A stretch of DNA of 64,000 nt from Drosophila persimilis (taxonomy: Eukaryota; Arthropoda; Insecta; Diptera; Drosophilidae): NCBI RefSeq assembly GCF_003286085.1, contig NW_020825288.1:28086001-28150000 (forward strand). The letters run 5' to 3'. Below, one piece after another: positions 43,858 through 55,646 of the stretch (the stretch's first letter is position 1; every line of letters starts with the position of its first letter). The notes beneath the pieces were generated by a model. It was not told the DNA's origin, ran no database searches, and worked only from the letters and a program-made list of their open reading frames with translations. Position numbers and translations under genes: made by a program.

Positions 43858-43935
43858 AGTATACCCTTTCAGGGGGCTATTATAGGTGTTTCGACAGAAG
43901 TTCTCAAGGCAATAAAGGAAAAGATTTCGATCTTT
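43858..43935 (+). repeat. Degenerate dispersed Drosophila repeat (GTATACCC type)
   Basis: AGTATACCCTTTCAGGGGG, then a CTATTATAG segment, then TTTCGACAGAAGTT. This is the order of the dispersed repeat also seen at 5034 and 30005. A GGGTACCGCCAGGGTAT segment at 44054-44070 may be its far end. Confidence 0.55.
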
Positions 43936-45040
43936 AAGTAGCCAAATCTATAGGCAACCCACTTGGAGGGGTAACGCCATCGTTATGATCTGAAATCAAT
44001 CCCTTTATATTCCTCACACAATTTCAATTGAATTACACCATCTATACAATCCAGGGTACCGCCAGGGTATCTTTGTTTTCGGCTCCTTCAAGGAGATACT
44101 TTTCTCTCATGTTTTTTCGTGATGGCCTTGCAGGAAACTTCTGCCTGCCATCGTCGTCGTCAGACTACGTCGTAATCATATCAGCTCTACATTCTGGCAG
44201 CCACTCTGCCTTCGCCCTCCTGCCTCCTCCCTCCGCCCGGCAAGTGTTTTCTCGTGTTTAGCAGAAGCGCTACAACGTGTCCTGGCCTTGGTATGAAGCA
44301 GATCCACTCTCGTTGTTTTGCTTGTACCTCACTTGGCCTTGTCTGGAGGCTGTGTGCGAAAAAAAGGATTATGAAAACAACTTAACATGCAGAAACATGG
44401 AGCCCAAAAAGAAAACCAAAATTGAATTTCAAATAATCCTCAATCTGCCTCAGAGCTAATCGGTGTGAATCAAGCGTCTTAGCCACGACCAATTAGTGCA
44501 AGAAATCTGAACAAGGCAAAGGGTTTGCCAACCAACCAACCAACCATCCAACCATCAATTCATCCATTTATCTATCAATCCGAATGTGGAGAGTTTTTTC
44601 CCTCCATGTTGCAGCATTTCTTTGCGTGTTAATAAAGTGACGACAGATTGTGGAACATGTGTCAGTCAGACCGATATACAGATACACAGTTGCAGATACG
44701 AGTACAGACACCATTTTGTTGTCAATTATTTTTCCGCCAGCAGTCAACATGTTTTGAATGTAGTCTGCTGCCACCCACATAAACCAGAAACGACCGAGCG
44801 ACCGAGCGACCGAACAGGAACCCCCCTCTTGTGTCAAAGCACTCAACCTTTGACACACTTGCAGTTGTGTGTGTCGCCCAGGATGACTTCGAACTCCTCT
44901 GAGAGGAGAATCTCCCTGTTGCCGCTGCCACTGTTGCCATAATGAACACAACTGGCGCCAACAGCGCCATCAGCACAGAGCGAGAGTACTGCATGTTAAT
45001 TGCCAAAAATAAAATAAAGCCAGAAGCGACAACAATTCCG

Positions 45041-45070
45041 GAACGGAATGGAATGGAATGGAATGGATGC
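45041..45070. repeat. (GGAAT)n pentamer repeat
   Basis: Four tandem GAATG units plus two variants lie about 370 bp upstream of the carrier start codon. Confidence 0.85.
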
Positions 45071-45191
45071 GTCGCTTCCTCTTTTTTTTCCTTCACTTTG
45101 GCACAAAAGTATTTTAATTGCTTCGAGCAGTCGGTGGCGGTTTGGGAGGTTCCACTTTCTCTTCAGCTAACGACGGAATGTGTTCGTATTG

Positions 45192-45199
45192 TATAAATA
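45192..45199 (+). promoter_or_regulatory. Possible TATA box of the carrier gene
   Basis: TATAAATA lies 243 bp before the start codon on the same strand. No strong initiator was recognised at the expected spacing, and the same bases also form an AATAAA. Weak evidence. Confidence 0.25.
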
Positions 45200-45434
45200 A
45201 ATGGGGGAATTTCCTACAAAAGGAATTTATAATCAAACACAACGCAGGGAAATTAGTGAGAAATAAGAAAGTGCCTTGATTATAGAGTTGCCACCGATGC
45301 AGCAGTGTTGGTTAGCACTTGAACGCAGAGTTGTCATCCATGACATTTTCGTTTCCCTTCAAACATCCAATGACATGTCGAAGTCAAACCGAAGCTCTTT
45401 CTAGTCTTGACGAGCAACAGAGTCGACGTCTGTC

Positions 45435-46757
45435 ATGTCGAAAGAAGAAAAAGGAGCAGGCAGTCCAGAGGCGCCTACCCTTGATTCGGAGATCAATCTG
45501 GGCCGTGGACCACGAGCCACTAAGCCCAGATGGAAGTCCGGCGGCAGCAATGACAGGGATGGCGGCAGTAGTGGTAGCGGCGGACAGACTGACACGGGAT
45601 CCCCCAAAGAGAAGATCAAGTGGAAGGCCGACGAGAAGCCCAAGAAGGAGCTGAACGATCCACGCTTTCGCATCCGACCGCTGCAGCAGGTGGTCTCCGC
45701 CTGCACGGGGGCCATGATTACGGCCCTCTTCATGACGCCCCTGGACGTGATCAAGACGCGCATGCAGACGCAGCAGTCGCCCTCGAGCAAGTGTTTCTTC
45801 TACTGCAACGGCCTGATGGATCACCTCTTGCCCTACCACCCCAATGGGCCCCAGCAGCCGCCGAAGCCGCTGTTCACCAATTCCCTGGACGCCCTGTTCA
45901 AGATCAGTCGGAATGAGGGACCTAGTGCATTGTGGTCGGGCCTGGGACCCACTCTGGTGTCCGCCCTGCCATCCACCATCATCTACTTTGTGGCCTACGA
46001 GCAGTTCAAGGCAAGGTACACCCATATCTATGAGCAGTACTTCAAGGAGAAAGCCGGCGTAGTGGAAACAATGTCCTCGATCAATTCGGGAGATCTTCCA
46101 TTACCTGTGGTGGTGCCCATGCTTTCTGGCGTGACGGCTCGGATCTGTGCCGTGACTGTTGTCAGTCCCATCGAGCTGGTGCGCACCAAGATGCAGGCCC
46201 AGCCCATGACCTATGCCCAGATGATGGGCTTCGTGAGGAACGTGCTTGCCCTGCAGGGAATCTGGGGGCTGTGGCGCGGACTTCCGCCCACAATTCTCAG
46301 AGATGTGCCCTTCTCGGGGATCTACTGGCCCATCTACGAGCACACGAAGCGGACTTTCGGCAGCAGCACTCAGCCCTCCTTCGGACTGAGCTTCGTCTCT
46401 GGGGTGCTGGCGGGATCGGTGGCTGCGCTGGTCACCACGCCCTTCGATGTGGTGAAGACCCACGAGCAGATCGAGTTTGGGGAGCGCGTGATCTTCACGG
46501 ACTCCCCGACGAAGGATGTGCACAAGCGATCCACCTTCAGCTGGCTGATGGCCATCTACCGCTCGCAGGGATTGCCCGGACTCTTTGCCGGCTACGGGCC
46601 CAGGCTGTTCAAGGTGGCCCCCGCCTGTGCCATCATGATATCCACCTTCGAGTACAGCAAGTCCTACTTCTTCTACTACAATGTGCGGCAGCACAACGAG
46701 ACGCTGCTGCTGAACAACCCCAATGCCACGCTGGTGGAGGAGGACGACATCGAGTAG
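45435..46757 (+). CDS. Mitochondrial carrier, SLC25A39/40 family
   Basis: An intronless 440-residue protein of the inner mitochondrial membrane. The three carrier repeats show TPLDVIK (101-107), SPIELVR (244-250) and TPFDVVK (335-341). The sequence KCFFYCNGLMDH (119-130), LWSGLGPTLVSALPSTIIYF and GLPPTILRDVPFSGIYW place it with SLC25A39/40, the glutathione importers (yeast Mtm1). In Drosophila this group includes shawn and a paralogue; my memory of shawn differs at many positions, so the paralogue is likelier. The hydrophilic N-terminus of about 75 residues (Gly, Ser, Lys) is longer than in human members. The matrix loop keeps Cys120 and Cys124 but not the second cysteine pair reported for iron-sulfur sensing. 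The start is the first ATG of the frame, followed at once by hydrophilic sequence; its context is mediocre. Codon use is strongly GC-ending, as in an expressed fly gene. Confidence 0.95.
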   Translation: MSKEEKGAGSPEAPTLDSEINLGRGPRATKPRWKSGGSNDRDGGSSGSGGQTDTGSPKEKIKWKADEKPKKELNDPRFRIRPLQQVVSACTGAMITALFMTPLDVIKTRMQTQQSPSSKCFFYCNGLMDHLLPYHPNGPQQPPKPLFTNSLDALFKISRNEGPSALWSGLGPTLVSALPSTIIYFVAYEQFKARYTHIYEQYFKEKAGVVETMSSINSGDLPLPVVVPMLSGVTARICAVTVVSPIELVRTKMQAQPMTYAQMMGFVRNVLALQGIWGLWRGLPPTILRDVPFSGIYWPIYEHTKRTFGSSTQPSFGLSFVSGVLAGSVAALVTTPFDVVKTHEQIEFGERVIFTDSPTKDVHKRSTFSWLMAIYRSQGLPGLFAGYGPRLFKVAPACAIMISTFEYSKSYFFYYNVRQHNETLLLNNPNATLVEEDDIE

Positions 46758-46809
46758 GAGTCGTCTCCATGGGAGACGCCATCCCTGTGGCAGTGGGTCG
46801 CCCTTTGTA

Positions 46810-46815
46810 AATAAA
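46810..46815 (+). promoter_or_regulatory. Poly(A) signal of the carrier gene
   Basis: AATAAA begins 53 bases after the TAG stop, giving a short 3' UTR of perhaps 70-90 bases. Confidence 0.7.
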
Positions 46816-49800
46816 CGGCGCATATTTTATGTAAACCCAATGCCAATGCCAACGCCAATACCAATATCGAGGCGGAATTCAATATCCCAATTAAGTTGCG
46901 TGGCGTTTTCCGTGTTACGTCAATCAGTCGCTGGGGCGGGGGGGAATCAATTTGCATTTTCACAGCCTAAAGACTCCAGAATCCAGGATCCTTTGGCCTG
47001 TTGCTTTCTGCTGCTGCCTGCTGGCTGCTGCCGTTGACTTTTAATGGAATATTCATTCATTTGCATTAACTGCAATTTAAGCGAGTGCCAAGCAAATTAA
47101 ATGAAATTCCCAAAGAACGAGACGGCGAAGAGAAACAAAGTTGTGGGCGGTACGACGAATCCCTAGAAAATTGAAAACTCTTTCCACACATCCGGCGGGG
47201 GGGGCGCCGCCTTCAAATGCATTTTCCACTTGAAGTTTTTCCCTTAGCTATAATCGAATCGTGAAACACTTTCTGTGCGAGGCATACAATCGTTTGCCCG
47301 GTCACGTTTCGCCACAGTTTTCCTTCCCGCTTTTCCATTTTACCGCCCTGCAAATGCAATTCGTGCCGCTCCGGAGTGCTGGCCCCGAGTGACCGAAAAT
47401 AGTCGTATGTTTCTGGGATTGAGTGGAAAGTACTGTATATAAATCACAATCGAGAAATAGTATCAAAACTAAACAGCAGTAATTAAGGAGTATTTTTGTC
47501 GGCCCCTGGGGGCCTAGCCCCCAGCCCCAGTAAAACTTAATTGCATTTCAGTAGCAGGTCTCGCTGCCCCTCCGAAAGCAATTTCCCAAATAATTCGCCT
47601 ACAAAAACTGTCCAACCCGAATATTTCATAGAATTTTTTCATTATGCTCTTTTGTTTTTATTAAAGAACAAACACAGCGAGACACAGAGAGAGAGAGAGA
47701 GAGGGGGAGCACAAAGCATACCCAAGCACAAAATACCAAAACAGGCTGTACAGAAGAAGAAAAAATAAAAAGAAAAGAGAAGGAAAATATATATTTTGTT
47801 ATTTCCTGCTTTTCTTTTCTGTTGCTCAACCGAACCAAAAAAGATGAGCCATTTCCCCGGCCAGTGATGAGTGCGGTCCACGCTGGACAGTGATTCTCCC
47901 AGAGATTGAAAGGGCAACAGAGGTACTGCCATATCATTTATATTGAATATTTGTTCAGCATTTTCTATAGAGAACTATCAATGAAAGGGCGGCTCTTTTG
48001 TGGCTGTGCACTCACTCCAATTGAAATCAGTGATGCCCAAGGAACAGATCTCCCTTCTCCCTGCCGTAATTCATCATATTCTCATTTCCGATTCAGAGCA
48101 GTTGATTCCCAGAATCATTTGACATTCATTCCTAGGCGCAAATGAACTTTTAATGGCTTCCCATTATGCAATTCACAAAAGCATACTAATTACGTAAAGA
48201 GTACATTTTCCTTCTCAACGAAAATCACATTATTATTATTAAAAAATACTTTACCATCCGCCTGGATCCACCACAAGCCATGGATGGTGGAGGGGCAGCA
48301 TTTAATGTTTAACATTTTATTTCCCCCTTTTTTCCCCCCCTTATTGGTGTTCTTGTTGTCTGCAGCTCAACGAAAATTGCCAATAAAGAGAATTAAAATA
48401 TGCTTTCATAAAAATAATTGAAATTAAATTTAAGCGAATATCTCATTTGTGTTTCTCCCGGTGCGTGGATGTGTGGGTGTGTAGGGGAATTTTTCACTTA
48501 ACCATAAAAGGACCTCTCAGCAGTCCTTTTCTCATCGTTTTTCCTTCTCTTGGCTTCCAGTTACTTTACGCCATTGTTGGAGTTGTAGTTGTAGTTGTGG
48601 CTGTGTTCCTGGTGTCGGTTAAGGGGGCGTGGCACTTGTCTATATATTTTCTGCAGGCTGTTGCTTGCTGCTGCTTCGTCCTGTATTTTTGTTGTTGTCG
48701 GCATCAAAAATATTTTCCCTGCCAGAAACAAGACGAAAAAAAGTGTAGTAAAAACAAGGCAGAAAAAAAGCTGTTGATAGGAAGAGTCCGTCCATTCTCT
48801 CGTCTGGCTGTCCTTCAGCTGTCCCTGGGCCATCCTTCAACATTGGGCCCGTTGTCAGTCGAGAGCCGAGGACCAGGAACAGACCCAGAGCCAGCAGCTG
48901 AGTTCCATTGCCTACTTTTTTTGCCTTTTCCTTCCCTCGCGCTGTATTGTATTTGCATTTAATTGTGGCATTAAAAATACACGAGAATACAACCGAATAC
49001 TCGCATAGCAGCAGGGCCGGGCGGGTCGGGATCTTTATTTATGGCCGATGGTCCTATCTCATGCTGGCCATGTTTTTTATACGCCTCAGCCACTGGACAT
49101 TGTGTGGGCGTGGCCCTGCGAATGGATATCCAATTTATACACGAGCTGTGCGGTGCGGTGCGGTGGGGGCGGGGAGGGGAGCGCAATGAAAATGATTTAA
49201 GATTGGATTATTGGGTGACAAAGTGTGAAGATATTGAGACACTGACACGCTCTGAGTCCCTGCCCGATTGACAACTAATGAACTGTTAATTGACTAATCA
49301 AATCAAGTCGCCTAAGCAGCTGGAAATAGATAGTCCTTAGTCCTTGGAATCCTTGGCTCTGGCTTTAAGACACAACCCGGGGTATCCATTTTTATCTTGA
49401 CCAACGCGCAGCAGCAGTTTCCCCTTTGGCGTCAACTGCATTGGCATTCGCCTTGAAGTTTCCGCAACTATTTGCTTAATTGTTTAATTTTATGCGCGGA
49501 GTTTGGCTCTGGCTGAAACTTTATTAAATCGCGTAATTGTATGACTTTCCATAGGAGGGTGGGGTGGGGGTGGGGTTCAGCCGGAAAGCCTTCCAGCCTT
49601 CAGTTAGTTAACGTTTTGCAGGAAATTTATATTTATATTTCTATTTCAGTTTCTCCTTCGCCTTCGCCTTTTCGTTTTTTTCTTTTCTCTTGCGTCTTGG
49701 CCAAACATCCGTTTTGGCCAGGGTCTGGGTTTTCTCGAGGGCTTCTAATTGTTGGCACTTCCAGTGCATGAAAAAGGAAACAATTTCCACGCGCCTCGCC

Positions 49801-52343
49801 GCCCGTCTGACCTTCAGCCCCCTCAACCTCTTGCGAGTGTTTAATTAATTTCTAGAAAAGAGCCAAATAAATGGCAGACGGTGCCCCTTTTCCTTTTCCG
49901 TGCCCCTCTCCGCAAGTCAAAACTCTGCAGAGTAGAAAAATGAAATAATGGTGGAGCGTCTATTTAAAAATGAGGCTGAATTTTTCACACTTCATGGCCA
50001 TGCATCACAGGAATCCATCCCATTCCGGAGATTTTAACGAGACGGAGCAGGAGGTGGGGTGCTACCAGCATCTTTAAAGGTCGAAAAACATTCTATTTTT
50101 TTAATTAGCGAACCCTTTGCTTGCAGGGTGTCGGGGAGGGGTGTCAGAGTGTTTGCACTGTACCTGGAGCGCGCAGGATTTTTAATTAAAAATACAGGAA
50201 AATTGACAGGATGAAAAAATAATGTTTACCTTGTTGGCCAGGCCGTTGCCGCTGCGTCAATCCCTTCGACGGGGATTTCTTCTTGCCACTTGATTATTCA
50301 GATTTCACATGCTGAAAACGGTTAATTGTAATTTTCCTCTGACCGCGCTTTTCCAAAAATCTAATTGCGGTTAATTTGGCTCTTTATAAATGCCGGCCTT
50401 TTTCCCCGTTTACTCCTTTTCTTCTCTCTCTCTGTCTCTCTGGAAAGACCACAAGTTATGAGAGATTTTTTCTTGGGTTTTTTTTCCTAGCAATTTTCCC
50501 TTTTTTCGTGTTGTTTTCCTTTCCTTTGGCCGACTAAATTATTTAAGCGATAATGGGGCGTAAAAGTCATAACTTTTGGGGGTTGCCTTGAAGTTTTCCC
50601 GACCAGCAACCAGGAACCGGGGGTCTGGCACTGTCAAGTGCATTAAACATGAGCCAAGAGCTCTCTGTATTGTTCATTTCAGGGCCAGAGTTAATTTGCT
50701 TAGCCATTTGTTCTAGAACAGAACAGAACGGGACGGAACGGAGCAGAATGCTTTCCCCATTTCAATTGTAATTTATGGTAATCGCTGTCTTAATAACAAA
50801 CCAATTAGAAACTTTGCCATAATTTAATCAGATTTTCGTATTTGCTAAAGGTTTCCTCCAGAAAACTTGTCCTTCTATCTCTCGAGTGTTTTCCTAGAGA
50901 GAAGGAAAAACTTAACGATCTTTCCCTTTTATTTTTTTTACATCTTATATTTTTTTTGTTGCTGCTTGTCTTACTTTACGCTACGTCTGCTTCGTTTATG
51001 AATAATTCATGAGGTAACTTTATAAAAATAACGCACAAATGGCACTAAAACAACCTGGAAGGCTGAAGGGCCTGGGCCGACCTTTGAGCAGAATTTTAAA
51101 TGCCCTGAAAGCGTGTTAGGTGCGAGTGGAATGAATTGAATTGTAATGGCAAGTCATCTATATATATTAGTGAAAACTCAGCTGGTAACCGGCAACATTC
51201 CCTTTCTAGTACATGACAAAAATGGTTATGATGAGTGGCTGAACTAATGTGCCATGTCCTTCCCTTTCCTCTTCAGGTAATACTATTACTACTAGAAAAT
51301 TTCTAGCAAAATACTTCGTCTCTCTCCCCCTCTTCAACCTGGGAGGATGATGTTTAACATTTTGTAGATGCGAGTGTGTCTAGCAACGAAAAATATCGTT
51401 TATTATGAACAGAGAAATGTGTATGTTTTGCCAAGACAAAGACTGTATTGTACTGCCGGCGGGCGTATGTGAGGGCAGGTCAGGGGAAAGCAAATCTGAA
51501 AGCAGCTTAAAGCTTTAAATAATGTAATAAATTATTAAATTTATTTAAGAGAGAGAGAGAAAGAAAAAAAATTGGCAGAAATGGTCGCTGGCAATCGTTT
51601 AAGTGCAATTTGCATATTCAACAGATTTTTCAACAGAAACCTAGCAAGAGTCCTGGCATATCACATCATCATAGCATATCAGGATCAGAGCAGAGTGTGT
51701 TTCGGGGGCACAGCAAACTTTTGAGTTTCACCTTTTTGTTTTCTGTTGTTGCGGGGCTCATCAAAACTTTGCTGCGGTTTGGCAGTGCCTGTTGTTCAAT
51801 TTGCATAACAGACGCGGGATGGGGGGGTGGGGAGAGAATTGTTAAATTTTTATTTTGATAGCACCTCATATGCAAATGAGTCCGACAGGATGTGGCAGTG
51901 GAATGTACTTCCTTTTTGAGCAAGTTGCTTCATTATGACAGGGAATGCAGAAATTAATCAAATTAAGATCAGAGATCAGAGGATGCTGATGAATATTCAG
52001 GACTCCCATTTGAATAATGCATACAATTTGGCAACAATCTAATTGTGGTAATTGAATAATAAATCTATCAAACGATTTCCCATTTTGTGGCAGCTCTGGA
52101 TTCGATGCTTTTCGTGGAATCAAAAGCAGCAGAAGCCCGCCCTAATTAGATGAAATTGTATAATCTGCCAAAAGATGCGGTAAGCTGCTTATATAATTAA
52201 CGATAATATCCATTCAGCATCGCTCAAAGTCGGTGCATAATTATGTAAGCGGCTTTTGAAAAATATGTCATTGTCGTAAGGAAAATACGTCAGTAAGCTG
52301 ATATTAATTTCTCTTGCGCATTTTAATTGTAACTTTCCTTCCG

Positions 52344-52365
52344 CACACACACACACACACACACA
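52344..52365. repeat. (CA)11 microsatellite
   Basis: Perfect CA run in intergenic sequence. Confidence 0.95.
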
Positions 52366-53609
52366 TACGCTACACGGTACATGCCACACGCCAAACGCCA
52401 TACGCGGGAGGAGTCCCACTCCAGTTCTAGCTGCCGCTTTTCGTTCTGTGTTTTGTGGCTTAATTTCATATCGTTTACCTTGACAACAGGGCACGGGCAC
52501 GGGTACATCACCGCGAACAACACACACAGAGAGCAGATGGAAGGTGACTGGGAGACAGCCTGATGACGCTGATGGGCAATGACAGGGAACGGCGACACCG
52601 CCATGGACATGGCTCTGGCAATGGCAGGCAATGGCAAGCGACTGCTGACAGTCAGCTTTCGCCGTGCCACGGAGGCGGACGGACCCCACGATGTACTGAC
52701 ATGAACAGGCAATGGAGAGCATCAGAGACAGGGACAGACACTGAGCGAGAGGGGGGAGAGAGAGTTCTGGCATCAGGGCCGGGGCCGGAGTCAGTCCGGA
52801 AATATGTCTGTCTTATGAAATATATGTTGAGCAGTGTAAAGCGTGTCAGCACTAGGAAGCTTATTGTCGTTTATTTATGAACATATTTTGCTACCTAGCT
52901 TTAGATACATTCTGCTCTATAAATAATACATTTCAACGGAATCAAGTTAAAAACAAAATTACAGTTCCGAATGCCGGCGAGACTCTTTCCTAGGGCAAAG
53001 TTTGTCAACAGCTAGTACCCTATAATCTTTTTGCAGCCCTTGTAATTTAGTTTGCACTGTTTTTTTAACCAAGTGTTGAAGCTGGAGCTCGGGACTACGA
53101 CTAATGACTTGGAATTTGTTGCCCGCCAGCCAAATGAGCATGTGTGTGCCATGCTCTGGCCTGCCCTGCCCAGCCCTGTCTCTCTGGCAGATGTTGTCGC
53201 TTCTGTTTGCCATTAACGCCTCGCACAGGCCAAAAAATAGAGAAAACTGCAACTTAAGTGCAACAGAAGCGTAAAAATCATTAAGCTCCAGCTGGTGCTG
53301 CTGCTGCTGCCCCCGCAGACTGGCACAGACCGACACCGAGAGACTCCCAAAGAGACAAGCTCCCTGACAGAGACAGAGAAAGAGACAGAGAAAGGGATAG
53401 GGCGAAGCGAACAGAGGACTCTCTTCCAGCTGTATCCTTTTTGCATGCCGTCCAACATGACGTATGAGTTATGCAGATAAATTTCATGCCACATCACTCA
53501 TACGACCCAGCAGCTTTAATTACATCAAGCGCACACGAAGCACAATTTAATGCGAATATTTTGTAGTTTCATAATAAAAGTCAAAGGCGGTTGGCAGAAC
53601 TAGTACATA

Positions 53610-53615
53610 TTTATT
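53610..53615 (-). promoter_or_regulatory. Poly(A) signal of the small secreted peptide gene
   Basis: On the minus strand this reads AATAAA, 78 bases past the TAA stop, within TATATAAATAAATATG. The position suits a short fly transcript. Confidence 0.6.
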
Positions 53616-53693
53616 TATATACTATGGTACATACATATGTTCTTGAAACATAGAATTAAAGAAAGATCTGCCAATGATGATCTGAAACGATGA

Positions 53694-53857
53694 TTAATCG
53701 CCTTTTTTAAACCTTTTGGGTATAATCTTTGATACGGCATTGCGTATCGAGCTCCATACTTTTCCAAACCAATCTTTGATGGGCGTGTCACTAGGAGGAT
53801 CTTTTGTTAATTTCAAAAGTTCTATCACCATTTCCTGCAGCTCGTGATGTCGGCAGT
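53694..53857 (-). CDS. Secreted peptide gene, exon 2 (basic C-terminal part)
   Basis: It enters in phase 1 and encodes residues 49-102, ending in TAA (53696-53694). There is no internal ATG near its beginning except Met58, so it is easily missed by start-to-stop ORF calling. Confidence 0.78.
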
Positions 53858-54069
53858 CTGAAAGGATTAACGGGGACTATCGGTTGAAATTGCTACAAAA
53901 AAAGGGTCATTCATGTTCACTTACTGCTTGGAGATTCGGCTGTACACTTGGACTTATATTCATATCTGATATCTTGCTTTTCGAGGGAAGAGTCATCGTC
54001 CTCGTTTGCGGAAACTATTCCCAAAAGAATGCAAGTAACGAATAATACAAAGATAAATGGTCTCCTCAT
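53694..54069 (-). CDS. Small secreted peptide precursor, two exons (unknown family)
   Basis: Exon 1 is 53925-54069 and exon 2 is 53694-53857, joined over a 67-bp intron (donor GTAAGT, acceptor CCTTTCAG); 309 coding bases encode 102 residues. The start (ATG at 54069-54067) has a CAAA context, as favoured in Drosophila. Residues 1-21 (MRRPFIFVLFVTCILLGIVSA) form a clear signal peptide. The mature part opens acidic (NEDDDSSLEKQD), has two cysteines (42 and 50, a possible disulfide) and a leucine-rich stretch (54-65). It ends in a basic segment (76-102) with DWFGKVW, Ile/Val at helical spacing and PKRFKKGD; net charge there is about +6. I do not recognise the family. An acidic region before a cationic amphipathic end is known from some antimicrobial peptide precursors, and small secreted fly genes are often seminal or immune; either role is inference. 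The other possible acceptor (GTAG near 53892) would stop after eight codons. Confidence 0.8.
53925..54069 (-). CDS. Secreted peptide gene, exon 1 (signal peptide and acidic part)
   Basis: It encodes residues 1-48 and the first base of codon 49. It ends at a consensus GTAAGT donor (53924-53919 on the minus strand). Reading through the donor meets a stop within three codons, which supports splicing. Confidence 0.8.
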
Positions 54070-55604
54070 TTTGAAGTCTCTGGTGGAACTAAACCAAGAA
54101 ATTGAAGTAAAATAAACCATTAGTCAAGTCAATTGGCAACAATTGTTTTTTTCTGCTAGTGCGAATCAAAAGACCTCATTATGACCACATTTAATTCATT
54201 CGTTCAGCTCTTTTTTCACAATTATGTACGAATATATGGCGCAGTTTCCACGCTTCCACACAAAAGAAGCGACCATAATCATGGCCATAAAAGGGCAAAC
54301 CGCAAAGCCAACTCGTTTGTTTGTTGCACAATGCCCCTTAATGAACAACGGAAATTGCTGGCCACTAAAGTGCAGTCGCACTAAAATCGCATAAAAATAA
54401 ATCAAGTGAACAGCCACTAAAAAAGTGGGATAGATAGCCTTTTTTGTTCATACTCTCTCAACTAATTGATGATACTTGAGCGGAAACAAATTCATTTCCG
54501 ATGGGTTTCTACTCCCTATCTCTCTCTTTCTCTTTAGCTCACTGTATATTCGTACATCCCCTTTGGGTGCAGGGTAGTGAATGAACACAGAGAGCAACAA
54601 GCAGCGACACATGCAATTGCAAATTTCATTTGTTGTGGCACTTTTCATAACGTGCCTAAGAGCAGGGCCATGCCACAGAGCCCCATTGTGCAACGCTTCG
54701 AAAAGCACATTCCTGCTGCTGCTGTTGTCAGACACCATATAGATGGATACAGATTCAGATACAGATACAGACGCCACGTACATTTGTGCTGACTGATAAA
54801 TAACGATGCAATTGACTTGAAATCGTGGCCGCATTTATTGTACAATGAGTGAAGGATGCTCTGATATGGAAAATTAAGTGCTAGAGATGGGTGTGCCTTA
54901 AAGAGGATTATAAAGAGTGAAAAAAAAAGATACAAGTACCTGGATTATTTGCTACGGAAGGGACTTAAATGTTAGCATATATAATCTTTTCATTTCTTCA
55001 ACTTTCCTTCCCTACAGGCCTCTTGTTTCGCCATCTCCAAGGACACCTTTTAAATTAATTGATAGGATATCCATTACGATACTTCCATCTCACGCTGTCA
55101 TCTCTGGATCTGTCGGGTCCCTCGGGTCCCTGGGCCGTGTTTTATTGTTGCCTTTTCACACACACTTTATTTATTTATATATTTTCTCTGTGCCGCTCGC
55201 TCGTCTCTTTTCAGTTCAGTTTTTCCTACCCTGTTTTTCCCGCTCCTCTCTTAAACCTTAAGCTGTATTCATTTTTTGTTTATCAATATTTGCTTTTTGT
55301 ATTGATATGCAAAAAAAAAGCAGGAAACTTTTATTAATGACCAATATGCGCAGATTTCCTTTTGGCAGCCTTTTATTTAGTTCGCTCTCAGCGCGAGATA
55401 CGAGTATGCCTGCGAGTTTTCCCCTTTTCAAAAATGATGCAATGTAAATTTTCATTTTAAAAGCTTTTTTCATGCCTTTAAGTGCGTGTCTGCGTTGCGT
55501 TTTTTTTTTTTTTAAGGTGTATACAAATATTGTTGCACAGTGACATTGAAAGGCTGTCCTGTCAAATATGTATATTGTATACATTTCCTCGATTTTTTAT
55601 CACG

Positions 55605-55610
<6 letters not shown>

Positions 55611-55642
<32 letters not shown>
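55611..55642. repeat. (CT)16 microsatellite
   Basis: Perfect CT run, preceded by interrupted CT. Such GAGA-type tracts can bind GAGA factor in flies, but no gene start is visible nearby. Confidence 0.95.

Positions 55643-55646
<4 letters not shown>

Larger units (their letters stand above)
36265..45434. other. Neuroligin 3' UTR and intergenic region, 9.2 kb
   Basis: The neuroligin 3' UTR must start at 36265, but its end is not clear. No canonical AATAAA appears for over 2 kb; the first I found is at 38765. The rest is AT-rich with CA, CTGTGT and GCGGGT repeats and one dispersed-repeat fragment (43858). No exon, RNA gene or conserved open frame was recognised. Confidence 0.55.
46758..53693. 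other. Intergenic region, 6.9 kb
   Basis: No gene was recognised. Seen: a GA-rich run (47687-47707), TTGTAGTTG-type repeats (48578-48605), GGGGTGG-rich stretches (49556-49575), a (CA)11 run and purine-rich GACAGAGAAAG repeats (53365-53400). Open frames on both strands lack family similarity. Confidence 0.55.
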
